A stretch of 50,545 bases of DNA from Myxococcota bacterium (lineage in GTDB: Bacteria > Myxococcota_C > UBA6777): positions 1 through 50,545 of the forward strand of contig JAKLKB010000045.1 in assembly GCA_023150835.1 (NCBI GenBank). Reading direction: 5' to 3'. The notes under the pieces were generated by a model. The model had not been told where the DNA came from. It worked only from the letters and a program-made list of their open reading frames with translations, and ran no database searches. This document shows, one piece after another, positions 8,720-17,211 of the stretch (position 1 is its first letter; every line of letters starts with the position of its first letter). Position numbers and translations under genes: made by a program.

Positions 8720-9427
8720 TCAGAAAAAAGAGCGTGTCACATTGGAAAGACCGGGGACGCGGACGAATTCATCACGCGGGAACCACCAACCGATCAGTTC
8801 TTTTCCATAGACACAGCCGCCATCCAAGCACAGGGTGTTGTGCGTGCGAAGAAATCCTTGGCGCGCCCAATGTCCATAGATCACGCAGCGCTCGCCTTGA
8901 TAAAGCTGATGCCACGGGACAAAATCAAGCGGAGCGTGCGCGAGGTGTCCATCCCATCCGATCGGCATCTGACCTGTTGCGTCACAGATCCGCACTCGCG
9001 TTAGAAAAGAAGCGGGTGTCTCTTCGGGCGGCAACAGCGGATGCAAGCCTGCATGAACAGCGATCCAGTCGGTAGATGCGATGAAAAGTGGCCATTGCTC
9101 GATCCATTCGAGCCATTGGTCGAGATCAGGGGCTTGGGCAAGGTCAAGGCAGTCACGAGAGGGATCAAGCCATGTAGGCGGCGTCGCGGTGCGAAACGCA
9201 CGCAAGAGACCCTCTTCGTGGTTTCCGCGCACGGCTTCGGCTCCGAGGCGATGCAATAGCTGCAACACCGCATAGCTTTGGGGGCCTCGGTTGAGGGTAT
9301 CGCCCACGCAGATCAGGCGGTGGCGATCAGGGCGATACGCGGCTTTGCGCAAGAGCGCTTCGAGAGGTTCGAGGCATCCGTGGATATCGCCCACAAAAAG
9401 GATATCAGAGGTTTCTTTTGTAGACAT
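8720..9427 (-). CDS. PPP-family metallophosphoesterase (ApaH/PrpA-like)
   Basis: About 236 residues with the three metal-binding signatures of the PPP phosphoesterases in order: GDIHGC, GDTLNRGP and GNHEEG, then a late VHAGLHP and YGHWARQG with metal-binding histidines. The spacing resembles bacterial symmetrical Ap4A hydrolases and PrpA-type Ser/Thr phosphatases; sequence alone does not decide between nucleotide and phosphoprotein substrates. The gene follows the Ser/Thr kinase gene directly. A GTG start at 9445 would overlap the kinase TGA as GTGA, while the ATG at 9427, giving MSTKETSDILFVGDIHGC, is equally natural; I list the ATG. Either way the two genes are probably cotranscribed, which favours a phosphatase that opposes or resets the kinase. 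Confidence 0.8.
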   Translation of the reverse strand: MSTKETSDILFVGDIHGCLEPLEALLRKAAYRPDRHRLICVGDTLNRGPQSYAVLQLLHRLGAEAVRGNHEEGLLRAFRTATPPTWLDPSRDCLDLAQAPDLDQWLEWIEQWPLFIASTDWIAVHAGLHPLLPPEETPASFLTRVRICDATGQMPIGWDGHLAHAPLDFVPWHQLYQGERCVIYGHWARQGFLRTHNTLCLDGGCVYGKELIGWWFPRDEFVRVPGLSNVTRSFF

Positions 9428-9441
9428 ACGCGGATCGATGC

Positions 9442-11304
9442 TCACCAAGAGGCGGGTTCATGGGGAAGATCAAGCGAAGTTTGGGCAGAAGCTGCCGAAG
9501 CAGGCTCAGAAGGAAGGTCGCGATACCATCCTTCGGCATCGACGGGCGGTTTGGAGCGTGCGGGGGGCAAGTCTTCCGCAGGAAGCGAGGGCTGCTCTGT
9601 TTTGGAGGTGGTGGACTTTGCGAACAAGGAGGCAGTGCGTTCGCTTAATGCGATGTAGGCGGTGGTCAGGGTTCCTTGGGGATCGTGCCACAGCTTTTCG
9701 CGGTAGTTGTACCAAAGACCAGCGGTGATCGTGACGAGGAGAAGCAAGAACGCCCCCAAAGCGCGAAGAGCGCGGCGTGGTTTGCGAGGGAGTTGCTGTT
9801 GAAGGCGCTCGCGATCGTCGGCAAAAGGAACAGCGAAAATGGAGGTTTTTCGAGATCCGGGAGGGAGGGGCTGGATCGTTCCAGACAACGCAGAAGACTG
9901 GACTCTTGCAGATTCAGAGCGGCGAGGCGAGACAGGCCGCAGCGCTCCAGACGATGAGGAAGACGGGTGGAGCGAGTCTGAGATCGCGGAAGGAGTAAGA
10001 GAGGGGGGTGCAAGCAGCGCGTCGCCTGAAGGAGAAGTTGGTAGGGAAAGGCGATTTGAGGCGGATGGATCGGAAGAATCGAGCGAAGGCGAGGGCGTGC
10101 ATGGTGAAGACTGGGGTGGGGCGGAGCGATGCGAAGAAGAAAGATAAGCCGCCAAAGGATGCGGAGAAGAGGGAGGCGAAAAGGATGGCGTTGAAAGTGG
10201 CGAAAGGGATGGCGTTGAAAGTGGCGAAAGGGATGGCGTTGAAAGCGGCGAAGGGATGGGCATATCCAAGGTCATCGCGTGAGATATCTTTTCTTTTTCA
10301 GCCCGCGAAGGAGCTACAGCAGTCGGAGGAGTCGTCGGAGTGGGCAAGGGATCAAGGCCTGCATAAGGCGAAGAGACGGGGGGTTCGAGCGAAGGCTCGC
10401 CGAGTGCTGTCCTGTTGGCATTGGCGAACAGATCGGTGGTATCGAGATCGTTGTAGAGGGGGGCTTTGGCGAGGGCATCTTCAAATGCGTCGAGTAGCGC
10501 TTGGCAATTTGGCCAACGAAGATCGGGATTTTTTTCGAGACAACGCATCAAGACGGCATGGATCGGGGGCGAAAGATGCGGAAGTGGCGGTGGGGGTTCG
10601 TGCATGAGTTTGAACAGCAGAGAAGCGACATCAGAAAAAGGCAGTTGCCCCGAAGACATACGATAGAGCAGCACGCCGAGGCTATAGATATCTGCCCGTT
10701 GATCGGCGGTTTTGCTATCCAGCATCTGTTCAGGGGCGATATACAAAGGGGTCCCCATCGTGCTGCCTGTGTGGGTCATGCTGGAGGCTTCAAGCACTTT
10801 GGCGATCCCAAAGTCGGTCACGCGGGCTTTACAAGGCCACACGGGCCGATCGAGCAAGATATTGGGTGGTTTGAGGTCGCGATGGACGATATCGTATCGG
10901 TGGGCGGCTTGGACACCAAGCAGGATCTCTCGGAATATCGTGTGGATCTGCTCGGCAGGTAGAGGGCCGGGGCGTTTTTCCAGATAGGCTTGCAGATCCC
11001 CGCCGGCCATCCACTCCATCACAAGGCCGATCAAACAATCTTCTTCGAGCATCCGAAGCACGCGCACAACATACGGATGATCGATCTTGGACTGGATCTC
11101 GGCTTCGCGCTCAAAACGCTGCCGTACTTTTTCTTGATTGGCCATGTGTTCGTAGAGGATCTTGACGGCGACAAGCTGGCCGCTTTCCAGATCACGCGCA
11201 CGATAAAGCCACGCCATCCCACCACTGCCGATACGTGCTTCGACTTCGTAACGACCCGCCAGTTTTTTTCCTTCGAGCTGAGACACCAAGAGTTTTTCGC
11301 TCAT
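9442..11304 (-). CDS. Transmembrane Hanks-type Ser/Thr protein kinase
   Basis: A 620-residue kinase starting at the ATG at 11304, preceded by GAGGTGTTGG; an upstream TTG is less likely. The catalytic domain (about 17-285) has the Gly loop IGSGGMAWLY, Lys48 in VAVKIL, HRDLKPPNILL (Asp143), DFG (164-166), the GTPLYIAPEQ substrate loop and IYSLGVLLY. All catalytic residues are intact. A 200-residue Pro/Ser-rich linker follows, partly built from 8-residue in-frame repeats (LSTPSLSP), then one transmembrane helix (ALGAFLLLLVTITAGLWY) and a short C-terminal tail outside. This is the usual architecture of bacterial PASTA-less receptor-like kinases. The downstream phosphoesterase gene is overlapping or nearly so, suggesting a kinase/phosphatase pair. 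Confidence 0.93.
   Translation of the reverse strand: MSEKLLVSQLEGKKLAGRYEVEARIGSGGMAWLYRARDLESGQLVAVKILYEHMANQEKVRQRFEREAEIQSKIDHPYVVRVLRMLEEDCLIGLVMEWMAGGDLQAYLEKRPGPLPAEQIHTIFREILLGVQAAHRYDIVHRDLKPPNILLDRPVWPCKARVTDFGIAKVLEASSMTHTGSTMGTPLYIAPEQMLDSKTADQRADIYSLGVLLYRMSSGQLPFSDVASLLFKLMHEPPPPLPHLSPPIHAVLMRCLEKNPDLRWPNCQALLDAFEDALAKAPLYNDLDTTDLFANANRTALGEPSLEPPVSSPYAGLDPLPTPTTPPTAVAPSRAEKEKISHAMTLDMPIPSPLSTPSLSPLSTPSLSPLSTPSFSPPSSPHPLAAYLSSSHRSAPPQSSPCTPSPSLDSSDPSASNRLSLPTSPSGDALLAPPSLTPSAISDSLHPSSSSSGALRPVSPRRSESARVQSSALSGTIQPLPPGSRKTSIFAVPFADDRERLQQQLPRKPRRALRALGAFLLLLVTITAGLWYNYREKLWHDPQGTLTTAYIALSERTASLFAKSTTSKTEQPSLPAEDLPPARSKPPVDAEGWYRDLPSEPASAASAQTSLDLPHEPASW
10177..10262 (-). repeat. 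24-bp in-frame tandem repeat inside kinase linker
   Basis: About three and a half units of a 24-bp sequence containing GGATGGCGTTGAAAG on the plus strand. On the coding strand they encode the LSTPSLSP-type octapeptides of the Pro/Ser-rich linker. Length change here would keep the reading frame. Confidence 0.8.
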
Positions 11305-11324
11305 CCAACACCTCAAAACCAACC

Positions 11325-11481
11325 CAACGAACCCACCACAGGTTTCTTTTGTGACTCGGTAGCACCGAAAGGATCGGCGCAGGGGCGATCGGCACCAAGA
11401 GCCTGTTTCTTCCGAGACCCGATAGCACCGATCCCAAGGCCCTTTTGCGAACCCACCACGATGCGTTTATTCTGTGACCCG
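11325..11481 (-). repeat. Degenerate 60-63-bp tandem repeat copying the 3' end of the hydrolase gene
   Basis: Read on the minus strand, the last codons of the hydrolase gene begin a unit with CGGGTCACAGAATAAACG. Related units start about 60 and 123 bp downstream, as CGGGTCTCGGAAGAAACAGG and CGAGTCACAAAAGAAACCTG. Shared blocks GGTGGGTTCG and GATCGGTGCTA or TTTCGGTGCTAC support common origin. The repeats lie in the gap between the hydrolase stop and the kinase start. Confidence 0.6.
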
Positions 11482-12402
11482 AAGCAGCCAATGTACAAGA
11501 TCGTCCGTGACGTGTTTGCGGTTGATCTCATTGAAGATCTCGTGGCGCCCATCGGGATACAAGTGCAAAGAGATATCGCTCAATCCGGCTTGGGCGTAGG
11601 CTTGCGCAAGACCCTTCATGCCTTCACCCATCCGTGTGACGGGATCTTTTTCACCACCGACCAGATAGACGGGAAGATCCTTGCGGATGCGCGCTCGCAG
11701 ATCGGCTCGTGCGATCTCGCCGAAACCTTCGAGGCAATCCAGCCACATCTGCGTGGTGATGATAAAGCCGCACTTGTCGTCGGCAACATAAGCATCGACT
11801 TCGGCTTCGTCACGAGACAACCAATCAAAATCTGTGCGGTTGGGTCGAAAAGGTTTGTTAAAGTCCCCAAAACTCATGGCATTCAACACCTTGCTGCGCC
11901 CACGACGACCAAGGCGATAACGTTCGACCCGTGTGGCGACCATCCCGATCAACCGCAACGGGCCAACGCTGTCCACAGCCGCCGAAAGCACCGCACCTGC
12001 AAAGCGATGGCTGTGTTCAAACAGCACAAACTGCACAAGAAAAGAACCCATACTGTGGCCGAAAAGGATCACGGGCAGCTTGGGATGTTCTTTTTGGGCG
12101 ATCTCCGTCAGGGTGGTGATATCTTGCACCACACGCAACCACCCGTTGTCATCGGCAAAATAACCGATATCTTCGGATTGTCGGGCCGTTTTGCCATGAC
12201 CGCGCTGGTCGTGTGCGTACACCACAAAGCCTTGCTCGGTCAGGCGTTCAGCCAGCCGCGCATAACGCGCCGCGTGTTCGGCCATCCCATGCACGATCAA
12301 AAAAACAGAACGGATCGGTCTATCCGCCTCAGGTGACCATTTGTGGCAGAAGATCTCGGCTTGTTTGTCGTGGCTTTGAAAAGTGAACGTGGTGGCTTGC
12401 AT
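11467..12402 (-). CDS. Alpha/beta hydrolase, monoacylglycerol-lipase-like
   Basis: A 311-residue single-domain serine hydrolase of the lysophospholipase/monoacylglycerol lipase group. The oxyanion-region motif is LIVHGMAEHAARY, followed by VYAHDQRGHGKT and the nucleophile elbow LFGHSMGS with Ser as nucleophile. The late GGEKDPVTRMG supplies the catalytic Asp and LYPDGRHEIFNE the His, so the triad is complete. No signal peptide is visible, so a cytoplasmic enzyme cleaving acyl glycerols or related esters is likely. The start ATG at 12402 is unambiguous. The gene could be transcribed with the following kinase and phosphoesterase genes (about 160 bp gap) but the repeat-filled gap argues for separate expression. 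Confidence 0.88.
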   Translation of the reverse strand: MQATTFTFQSHDKQAEIFCHKWSPEADRPIRSVFLIVHGMAEHAARYARLAERLTEQGFVVYAHDQRGHGKTARQSEDIGYFADDNGWLRVVQDITTLTEIAQKEHPKLPVILFGHSMGSFLVQFVLFEHSHRFAGAVLSAAVDSVGPLRLIGMVATRVERYRLGRRGRSKVLNAMSFGDFNKPFRPNRTDFDWLSRDEAEVDAYVADDKCGFIITTQMWLDCLEGFGEIARADLRARIRKDLPVYLVGGEKDPVTRMGEGMKGLAQAYAQAGLSDISLHLYPDGRHEIFNEINRKHVTDDLVHWLLRVTE

Positions 12403-12477
12403 CGTGCGCGTCTCCTGTGTGCAGGGTGAACAAAGGAGGCCAGTCTAGCGCAAGCAACAACAAGATGCGAGAGCCAT

Positions 12478-13896
12478 CTACACCTTTTCACCGAGCAAGC
12501 TCTCACGCAACGCATCAGCTCGCGCCATCACGTCCTCAAAGCGCGGAGGATGCGGCTCGATCTCTTTGAGAGCATTGGCGCACTCTTCCTCGGTGAATCC
12601 TTCGAGAGAACCGCCGAGACGAGTGATCAGCTTGGCGCGGATCTTTGTGGCGTATCGGGGACTATAGAAGTGTTCGAGCAGATGGCTCATCGATTGGGCA
12701 CTACGCGCTGCGTTCCACGCCGATTGAAGGGGGTCGCCATGTTCTCCCCAAGTATCGGACCACGCAGCGATCGCGTCTGGTCGAAACTGCAAGGCCGCAA
12801 GAAACTCTGCAATCGGACAACGCGGTGGAGGGGTGCGGAAAGCGCGGATGGTTTCTTCAAGAGACGGTGGTTCGGGGACGATCTCGCGGATCAGCGGTGC
12901 GACATTGTCTCCCCCCGGCAACATCTGCCCGCGTTGGCCGACTTCGTACTCCCGAAAAAACCACCAAAACTTTCGCTGCAACAGGCTCTTTTGGGGGTGT
13001 TCGGTACGCGACAACAGCATCAACATATGTTCGCCATAAAGGGCATGTTCCCACGCAAAGCGCATCGGATCGACCTCTGGCCTCGGTTGGCAGCGCGTGA
13101 GCCAGAGTTCCGACGGGGCGCCGTGACTGATGATATCGCGCCAAAGATGAATCAACGGGCAGTTGGGGACGTGCGCCCGAAAACGTGGCAGTGCAGGCTT
13201 GGCAGAAGAAGGCGCGGTAGGTGTCGATGGAACCCTCGGTGAAGCGCTCGTGGATACTGTCGATGGGGATTCGGATACAGCCAGCTTGGGTTGCGAGATC
13301 GTCGGCGCAAGACTCCGCAATGGCGAAGGCGAAAGCATCTCTTGAAACAAAGGCAAGGCAGGAAGATCGAGGGTTGCGGTGTGAGATTGGGCGCTTGAGG
13401 TAGGACTCCACGGACGCAGGCGCGGAAAAAAGCGCGGAACATGGGCTTTGTAACGCAGATAAGGCTCGCCAAACTGCGCATACAACGCAGGTTCTTCGAG
13501 CAAAAAGATCACAGACAGGTGAAAGAATGTGTTTGCAGACGCCCAGATCGCCAACGGGATCGATTGAAAAAACAGGCTTTCTGCAAACAATATCAACAAC
13601 AAGCCCACCACCATCGGATTGCGCAGATATTGATAAGGCCCCAGAACGAGCAGCTTTTGTGGAGGACTCCAAAAAGAAGGTGTCCCTCGGCCCACTTGGG
13701 CAAACAGCGCGACAGACCAAAAGGAAAGAAAAATCCCGACCGCGCTCGATACAAGAGACGCCCATAGATACGGCGATTGAAACGGGGCCGGTTGCCCCGC
13801 GTAAGGCGTGTGGCGAAAGAACATCAAGAGAAGTGTCGGGATCACAAGCACCACGCCGCCTATGATCATGGCACCGATTAACCAGTTCCGCCGCAT
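12478..13896 (-). CDS. Isoprenylcysteine carboxyl methyltransferase-like membrane protein with unknown C-terminal domain
   Basis: 472 residues from the ATG at 13896, which has GAAGGAG seven bases upstream; an upstream TTG and an out-of-frame ATG at 13900 are less suitable. The N-terminal ~170 residues hold about four hydrophobic segments and the PEMT/ICMT family signatures LGPYQYLRNPMVVG and EEPALYAQFGEPYLRYKAHV ending in PRFFPR. These proteins methylate small lipophilic or prenylated substrates using S-adenosylmethionine at the membrane. A Ser/Pro/Thr-rich linker (about 175-245) leads to a soluble domain of about 220 residues, with Trp-rich stretches such as LLQRKFWWFFREYEVG, that I do not recognise. 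The fusion of a membrane methyltransferase to this domain is unusual. Confidence 0.7.
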   Translation of the reverse strand: MRRNWLIGAMIIGGVVLVIPTLLLMFFRHTPYAGQPAPFQSPYLWASLVSSAVGIFLSFWSVALFAQVGRGTPSFWSPPQKLLVLGPYQYLRNPMVVGLLLILFAESLFFQSIPLAIWASANTFFHLSVIFLLEEPALYAQFGEPYLRYKAHVPRFFPRLRPWSPTSSAQSHTATLDLPALPLFQEMLSPSPLRSLAPTISQPKLAVSESPSTVSTSASPRVPSTPTAPSSAKPALPRFRAHVPNCPLIHLWRDIISHGAPSELWLTRCQPRPEVDPMRFAWEHALYGEHMLMLLSRTEHPQKSLLQRKFWWFFREYEVGQRGQMLPGGDNVAPLIREIVPEPPSLEETIRAFRTPPPRCPIAEFLAALQFRPDAIAAWSDTWGEHGDPLQSAWNAARSAQSMSHLLEHFYSPRYATKIRAKLITRLGGSLEGFTEEECANALKEIEPHPPRFEDVMARADALRESLLGEKV

Positions 13897-14119
13897 CCAT
13901 GAACTCCTTCTGCTAATGTGCCATACCAAACAAATCCGCGTTCGCGCACGCTATCTTTGCTTCATTCGTCCAACCTGTCAATCTTTTGGGTCGTTGCACG
14001 ATGCGCTCTTGTGCTGTTTTTGCACAAGTCTGTGCTACAGTGGCCAACACAAGCTCTCGTGGCCCCAAAACAAGCCGCAACGCCAGCCCCCCCAACAACC
14101 CCCAAACACGAGGTGTCGG

Positions 14120-15625
14120 ATGTCCAAGACAAAAGACAAAACACAAGCGAACGCAACCCGTTTTCCGATCGCGATCATCGGCGCTGGATTCGCAGGGATG
14201 GGGATGGGCATCCGCCTAAAACAAGCAGGAATCGAGGATTTCACGATCTTTGAAGCCGCCGAAGAAGTCGGTGGCACATGGAGAGAAAACACCTATCCCG
14301 GTTGCGCTTGTGATGTGCCTTCTTTTCTCTATTCGTACTCCTTCGAACAAAGCCCGCGATGGTCTCGGATGTTTGGAGAGCAACACGAGATCTGGTCTTA
14401 CATGAAGGACTGCGCACAAAAATACCACCTCCGCCCACACATCCGCTTCCGCTCTCGGGTCGCAAGCCTTGTCTTTGACGAGGCCTGTGGCGCGTGGCGA
14501 TTGACGCTTGAAAGTGGCGAAACCTTCCAAGCGCGTGTCGTGATCAGCGCAACGGGCGGACTCAGCAAACCCGCCATCCCAAAGATCACAGGCGCAGATT
14601 CCTTTGTGGGACCGCGCTTTCACTCCGCCGAGTGGGATCACAGCGTCGACCTCAAAAACAAACGCGTTGCGGTCATTGGAACAGGCGCAAGTGCAATCCA
14701 AATCGTCCCTTCCATCGTCTCCGATGTTTCCGAGATGTATGTCTTTCAACGAAGCCCTGCTTGGGTGATGCCCAAGCCTGATCGCCCGATCTCTTCGCTA
14801 GAAAAACAGCTTTACCGCTGGCTCCCCCCCCTCCAACACGCCTATCGCGCCCTGCTCTACTGGTGGATGGAGTTGCGCGGACTGGCCTTTGTCAAGTACC
14901 CCAAGCTGCTCGAATACGCAGAAAAGCAAGCCCTCGCCCACCTTGCTTCTGCGATCCAAGACCCCCACCTGCGCGCCAAGCTCACCCCCGATTATCGGAT
15001 GGGTTGCAAACGCATCTTGATCTCCAACGACTACTACCCCGCACTCGCTCAACCCCACACTCACGTCATCACCAACGCCATCGACTCAATACAACCCCAC
15101 AGCATCCGTACCCAAGACGGCACCGAATACCCCGCCGACGTTATCCTCTACTGCACTGGCTTTCGCGTGATGGACTTTCTTGCACCCATGACCGTCGTCG
15201 GCCTCGAAGGGCGCGAACTCAACACTCTCTGGCTACAACAAGGCATCGAAACGCTCCACGGGATCGCCGTGTCTGGCTTTCCAAACTTTTATTTCCTTGT
15301 CGGACCCAACACCGGCCTCGGACACAACTCGATCCTCTTTATGATCGAAGCACAGATCCACTACATCTTACAGTGCATCGAGACTTTGCAAACAAAAGCC
15401 GCCCGCTATCTTGACCTCCGCGCCTCCGTACAAAAAAACTTCCAACAAGAGATCGCCCAACGCTCCGAAAAAACCATCTGGAAATCGGGTTGCCGTAGCT
15501 GGTATCTGACCGAAGACGGGAAAAATTATACCCTCTGGCCGGGCTATACCTTCGAGTACTGGTGGCGCACACGCCACTTCTCCCTCGCCGACTACGATAT
15601 CATACGAAATCCGCCCGTTGCGTGA
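14120..15625 (+). CDS. Flavin-containing monooxygenase, Baeyer-Villiger type
   Basis: 501 residues starting at the ATG at 14120 after GAGGTGTCGG; in-frame codons further upstream are not supported. The FAD-binding GAGFAG is at 21-26 and EEVGGTWRENTYPGCACD follows. The sequence F-V-G-P-R-F-H-S-A-E-W-D (about 162-173) matches the Baeyer-Villiger monooxygenase fingerprint FxGxxxHxxxW, and a second dinucleotide motif, IGTGASA, lies at about 186-192 for NADPH. Such enzymes insert oxygen next to a ketone, giving esters or lactones, or oxidise heteroatoms. Nothing nearby indicates the substrate. It is divergent from the methyltransferase-like gene (about 220 bp shared promoter region). Its last ten codons lie inside a copy of repeat C, so the native C-terminus may have been replaced. 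Confidence 0.88.
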   Translation: MSKTKDKTQANATRFPIAIIGAGFAGMGMGIRLKQAGIEDFTIFEAAEEVGGTWRENTYPGCACDVPSFLYSYSFEQSPRWSRMFGEQHEIWSYMKDCAQKYHLRPHIRFRSRVASLVFDEACGAWRLTLESGETFQARVVISATGGLSKPAIPKITGADSFVGPRFHSAEWDHSVDLKNKRVAVIGTGASAIQIVPSIVSDVSEMYVFQRSPAWVMPKPDRPISSLEKQLYRWLPPLQHAYRALLYWWMELRGLAFVKYPKLLEYAEKQALAHLASAIQDPHLRAKLTPDYRMGCKRILISNDYYPALAQPHTHVITNAIDSIQPHSIRTQDGTEYPADVILYCTGFRVMDFLAPMTVVGLEGRELNTLWLQQGIETLHGIAVSGFPNFYFLVGPNTGLGHNSILFMIEAQIHYILQCIETLQTKAARYLDLRASVQKNFQQEIAQRSEKTIWKSGCRSWYLTEDGKNYTLWPGYTFEYWWRTRHFSLADYDIIRNPPVA

Positions 15626-15722
15626 TCGTAAAAATGTAGGGGCAGCCCCCTGTGCATGCCCAACAATCGGGCGTCTACGCGCTCTCCTTCGATCACAGAT
15701 CACTCGGATATCGTATCATCCG
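15597..15722 (+). repeat. Dispersed repeat family C, copy C2, overlapping a gene end
   Basis: Starts about ATATCATACGAAATCCGCCC and ends about GGATATCGTATCATCC. It includes GTAGGGGCAGCCCCCTGTG, CCCAACAATCGGGCGTCTACG and GATCACAGATCACTCGG. The stop codon of the monooxygenase gene lies inside it. Confidence 0.7.
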
Positions 15723-15750
15723 TTAACTCTGCCTTAAACGAAGCGGGTGG

Positions 15751-17031
15751 TCATCCCGCCCAGATGCAATTGATGTGGCGGATCAATAAGATCTGCTGGA
15801 TGATTAAGAAAACAGCCAACACCCACCAACGTCCAACGCGCCGATGCTGCGGCGCAAAAAATACTCCGCACGCAATAAACACAGGAAAAACCGTCGAAAG
15901 ATAACGTGTATACGACATATAAGACGTTAAAATCGCGGGCAAAAACCCCATCGGAAATGCGAAACTTGCGTATAACCACATCTTCTTTCGCAGCATCCAC
16001 ACAAACACGATCAAGAAAAACAAAAACCACAACCGATCCAACAACGAACCCAGAAAATGATGGACGTGATCGACGCGAAACGTCGTTTGTAAAAACCCCC
16101 AGATATCCAATAGCTTTGCCACCGAAGGCTGCGCAATAAACCGTTGTTGCGCGGCTGCCGCCTCAAAAAAGCTTCCCGTCGCCCACCGCATAAACAAAAG
16201 ATACACAGCATACCCAAGAAAAGGCCCACACAGAGCCAGCCAAGCCCCCCGCTTTTCCGAGGCTTTTTCTCGATACAGCACAAACAGATGATACAGCAAC
16301 GGAAAGATCAGAAATACACCCACCACCCGCGTCAACACGATCAACGTCACCAACAACACGACCCACACATAGCGCCGCGCACGCAAAGCCGAAAAAAACA
16401 GCATCACCAAACACAAAAACAACGACTCTGTGTAGGGAAATTGGAAAAACAACGCGCCGGGATAAGCCAGCAAAAAAAGCGTCGAAAGCTCCGCAACCTC
16501 TTTTCCAAACTCTGCGTAGACCATCCGAAAAAACAAAAAAAAGCCCAAGATCGAAAAGAAAAAAGAAGCCAGCATCGCTGCGTAAAGATGCGGAAGAAAC
16601 GTCACCTGATGCACCGCTCGGATACTCATCGGCCAAAGCGGCGGAAAAGCCGTAGACATCGTCCCGACTTTGTACCCTTCGTCACTCAAGCGCAGATAGT
16701 GGGAAGCGTCCCACGTCTTGAACAGAGAAGAGAGGTTCGGAGACTCCGTCAGAGGATAATGATAATTACCCAAATACTGGTGCATATCAAAGAGCGGCGG
16801 CATCATATAAAAAGAAAAAAAGATCAGACAAAGGTAAAAAACTTTGTGTAAACCAAACAAACCAAGCAGCATAAGTGCCGAAGGTGACGGTGAATCATGC
16901 TTTGATTCAGTTGGGAAGGATGCGCTTTGGTTTGGATCAGCAGAGACTTGCAGAGTGGTTTCGAGAGGGGATGGAGAGGCAGACGGAGCCTCGACATCGG
17001 ACGGCAACGATACAGCATCTTTATTAGACAT
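15751..17031 (-). CDS. PIG-V-like multi-pass membrane mannosyltransferase
   Basis: 426 residues. A Ser/Pro-rich cytoplasmic N-terminus (1-50) precedes about nine hydrophobic helices. The loop after the first helix contains FKTWDASHYLRLSDEGY, which matches the W-D-x-x-H-Y-L/I...GY signature of the PIG-V/bacterial GT-C mannosyltransferases, with the acidic residue needed to activate a lipid-phosphate sugar donor. Also conserved are FFRMVYAEFGKEVAELS and LAYPGALFFQFPYTESLFL. Such enzymes transfer a sugar from a polyprenyl-phosphate donor on the outer face of the cytoplasmic membrane, to glycolipids or proteins. The target is unknown. The start ATG at 17031 is preceded by AGGATGTGATGA. It converges on the monooxygenase gene. 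Confidence 0.8.
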   Translation of the reverse strand: MSNKDAVSLPSDVEAPSASPSPLETTLQVSADPNQSASFPTESKHDSPSPSALMLLGLFGLHKVFYLCLIFFSFYMMPPLFDMHQYLGNYHYPLTESPNLSSLFKTWDASHYLRLSDEGYKVGTMSTAFPPLWPMSIRAVHQVTFLPHLYAAMLASFFFSILGFFLFFRMVYAEFGKEVAELSTLFLLAYPGALFFQFPYTESLFLCLVMLFFSALRARRYVWVVLLVTLIVLTRVVGVFLIFPLLYHLFVLYREKASEKRGAWLALCGPFLGYAVYLLFMRWATGSFFEAAAAQQRFIAQPSVAKLLDIWGFLQTTFRVDHVHHFLGSLLDRLWFLFFLIVFVWMLRKKMWLYASFAFPMGFLPAILTSYMSYTRYLSTVFPVFIACGVFFAPQHRRVGRWWVLAVFLIIQQILLIRHINCIWAG

Positions 17032-17091
17032 TCATCACATCCTGCACAAGAATTTATCGCGAATCCAAACAAACCCATTCTAACCGAGATC

Positions 17092-17165
17092 TACGAAATC
17101 GGCCAATCGCGTACGAAAAACGTAGGAACTGCCCCCTGTGGCTGCCCAAGAACAGGACAATTATA
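17092..17165 (+). repeat. Dispersed repeat family C, copy C3 (short)
   Basis: A shortened copy: CGAAATCGGCCAATCGCGTA, AACGTAGGAACTGCCCCCTG and TGCCCAAGAACAGGAC. It lies between the mannosyltransferase and Sel1 genes. Confidence 0.5.
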
Positions 17166-17211
17166 GCGGATTGCATCGAACATCGCGATCACATATCCCT
17201 CGGGCATCGCG

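Noticed and set aside
8720-9427. Naming the phosphoesterase gene apaH
   Set aside because: Motifs fit the wider PPP family; the kinase-linked position equally suggests a protein phosphatase, so no symbol was assigned.
10990-12336. 448-codon plus-strand open frame over the kinase and hydrolase genes
   Set aside because: Antisense to two genes with intact catalytic motifs; its translation is His/Pro/Thr-rich without any known pattern.
12857-13900. 347-codon minus-strand frame starting at the ATG at 13900
   Set aside because: It uses a better-placed looking ATG four bases upstream of the chosen one, but the translation has no methyltransferase motifs or membrane segments; the ATG at 13896 gives the family signatures.
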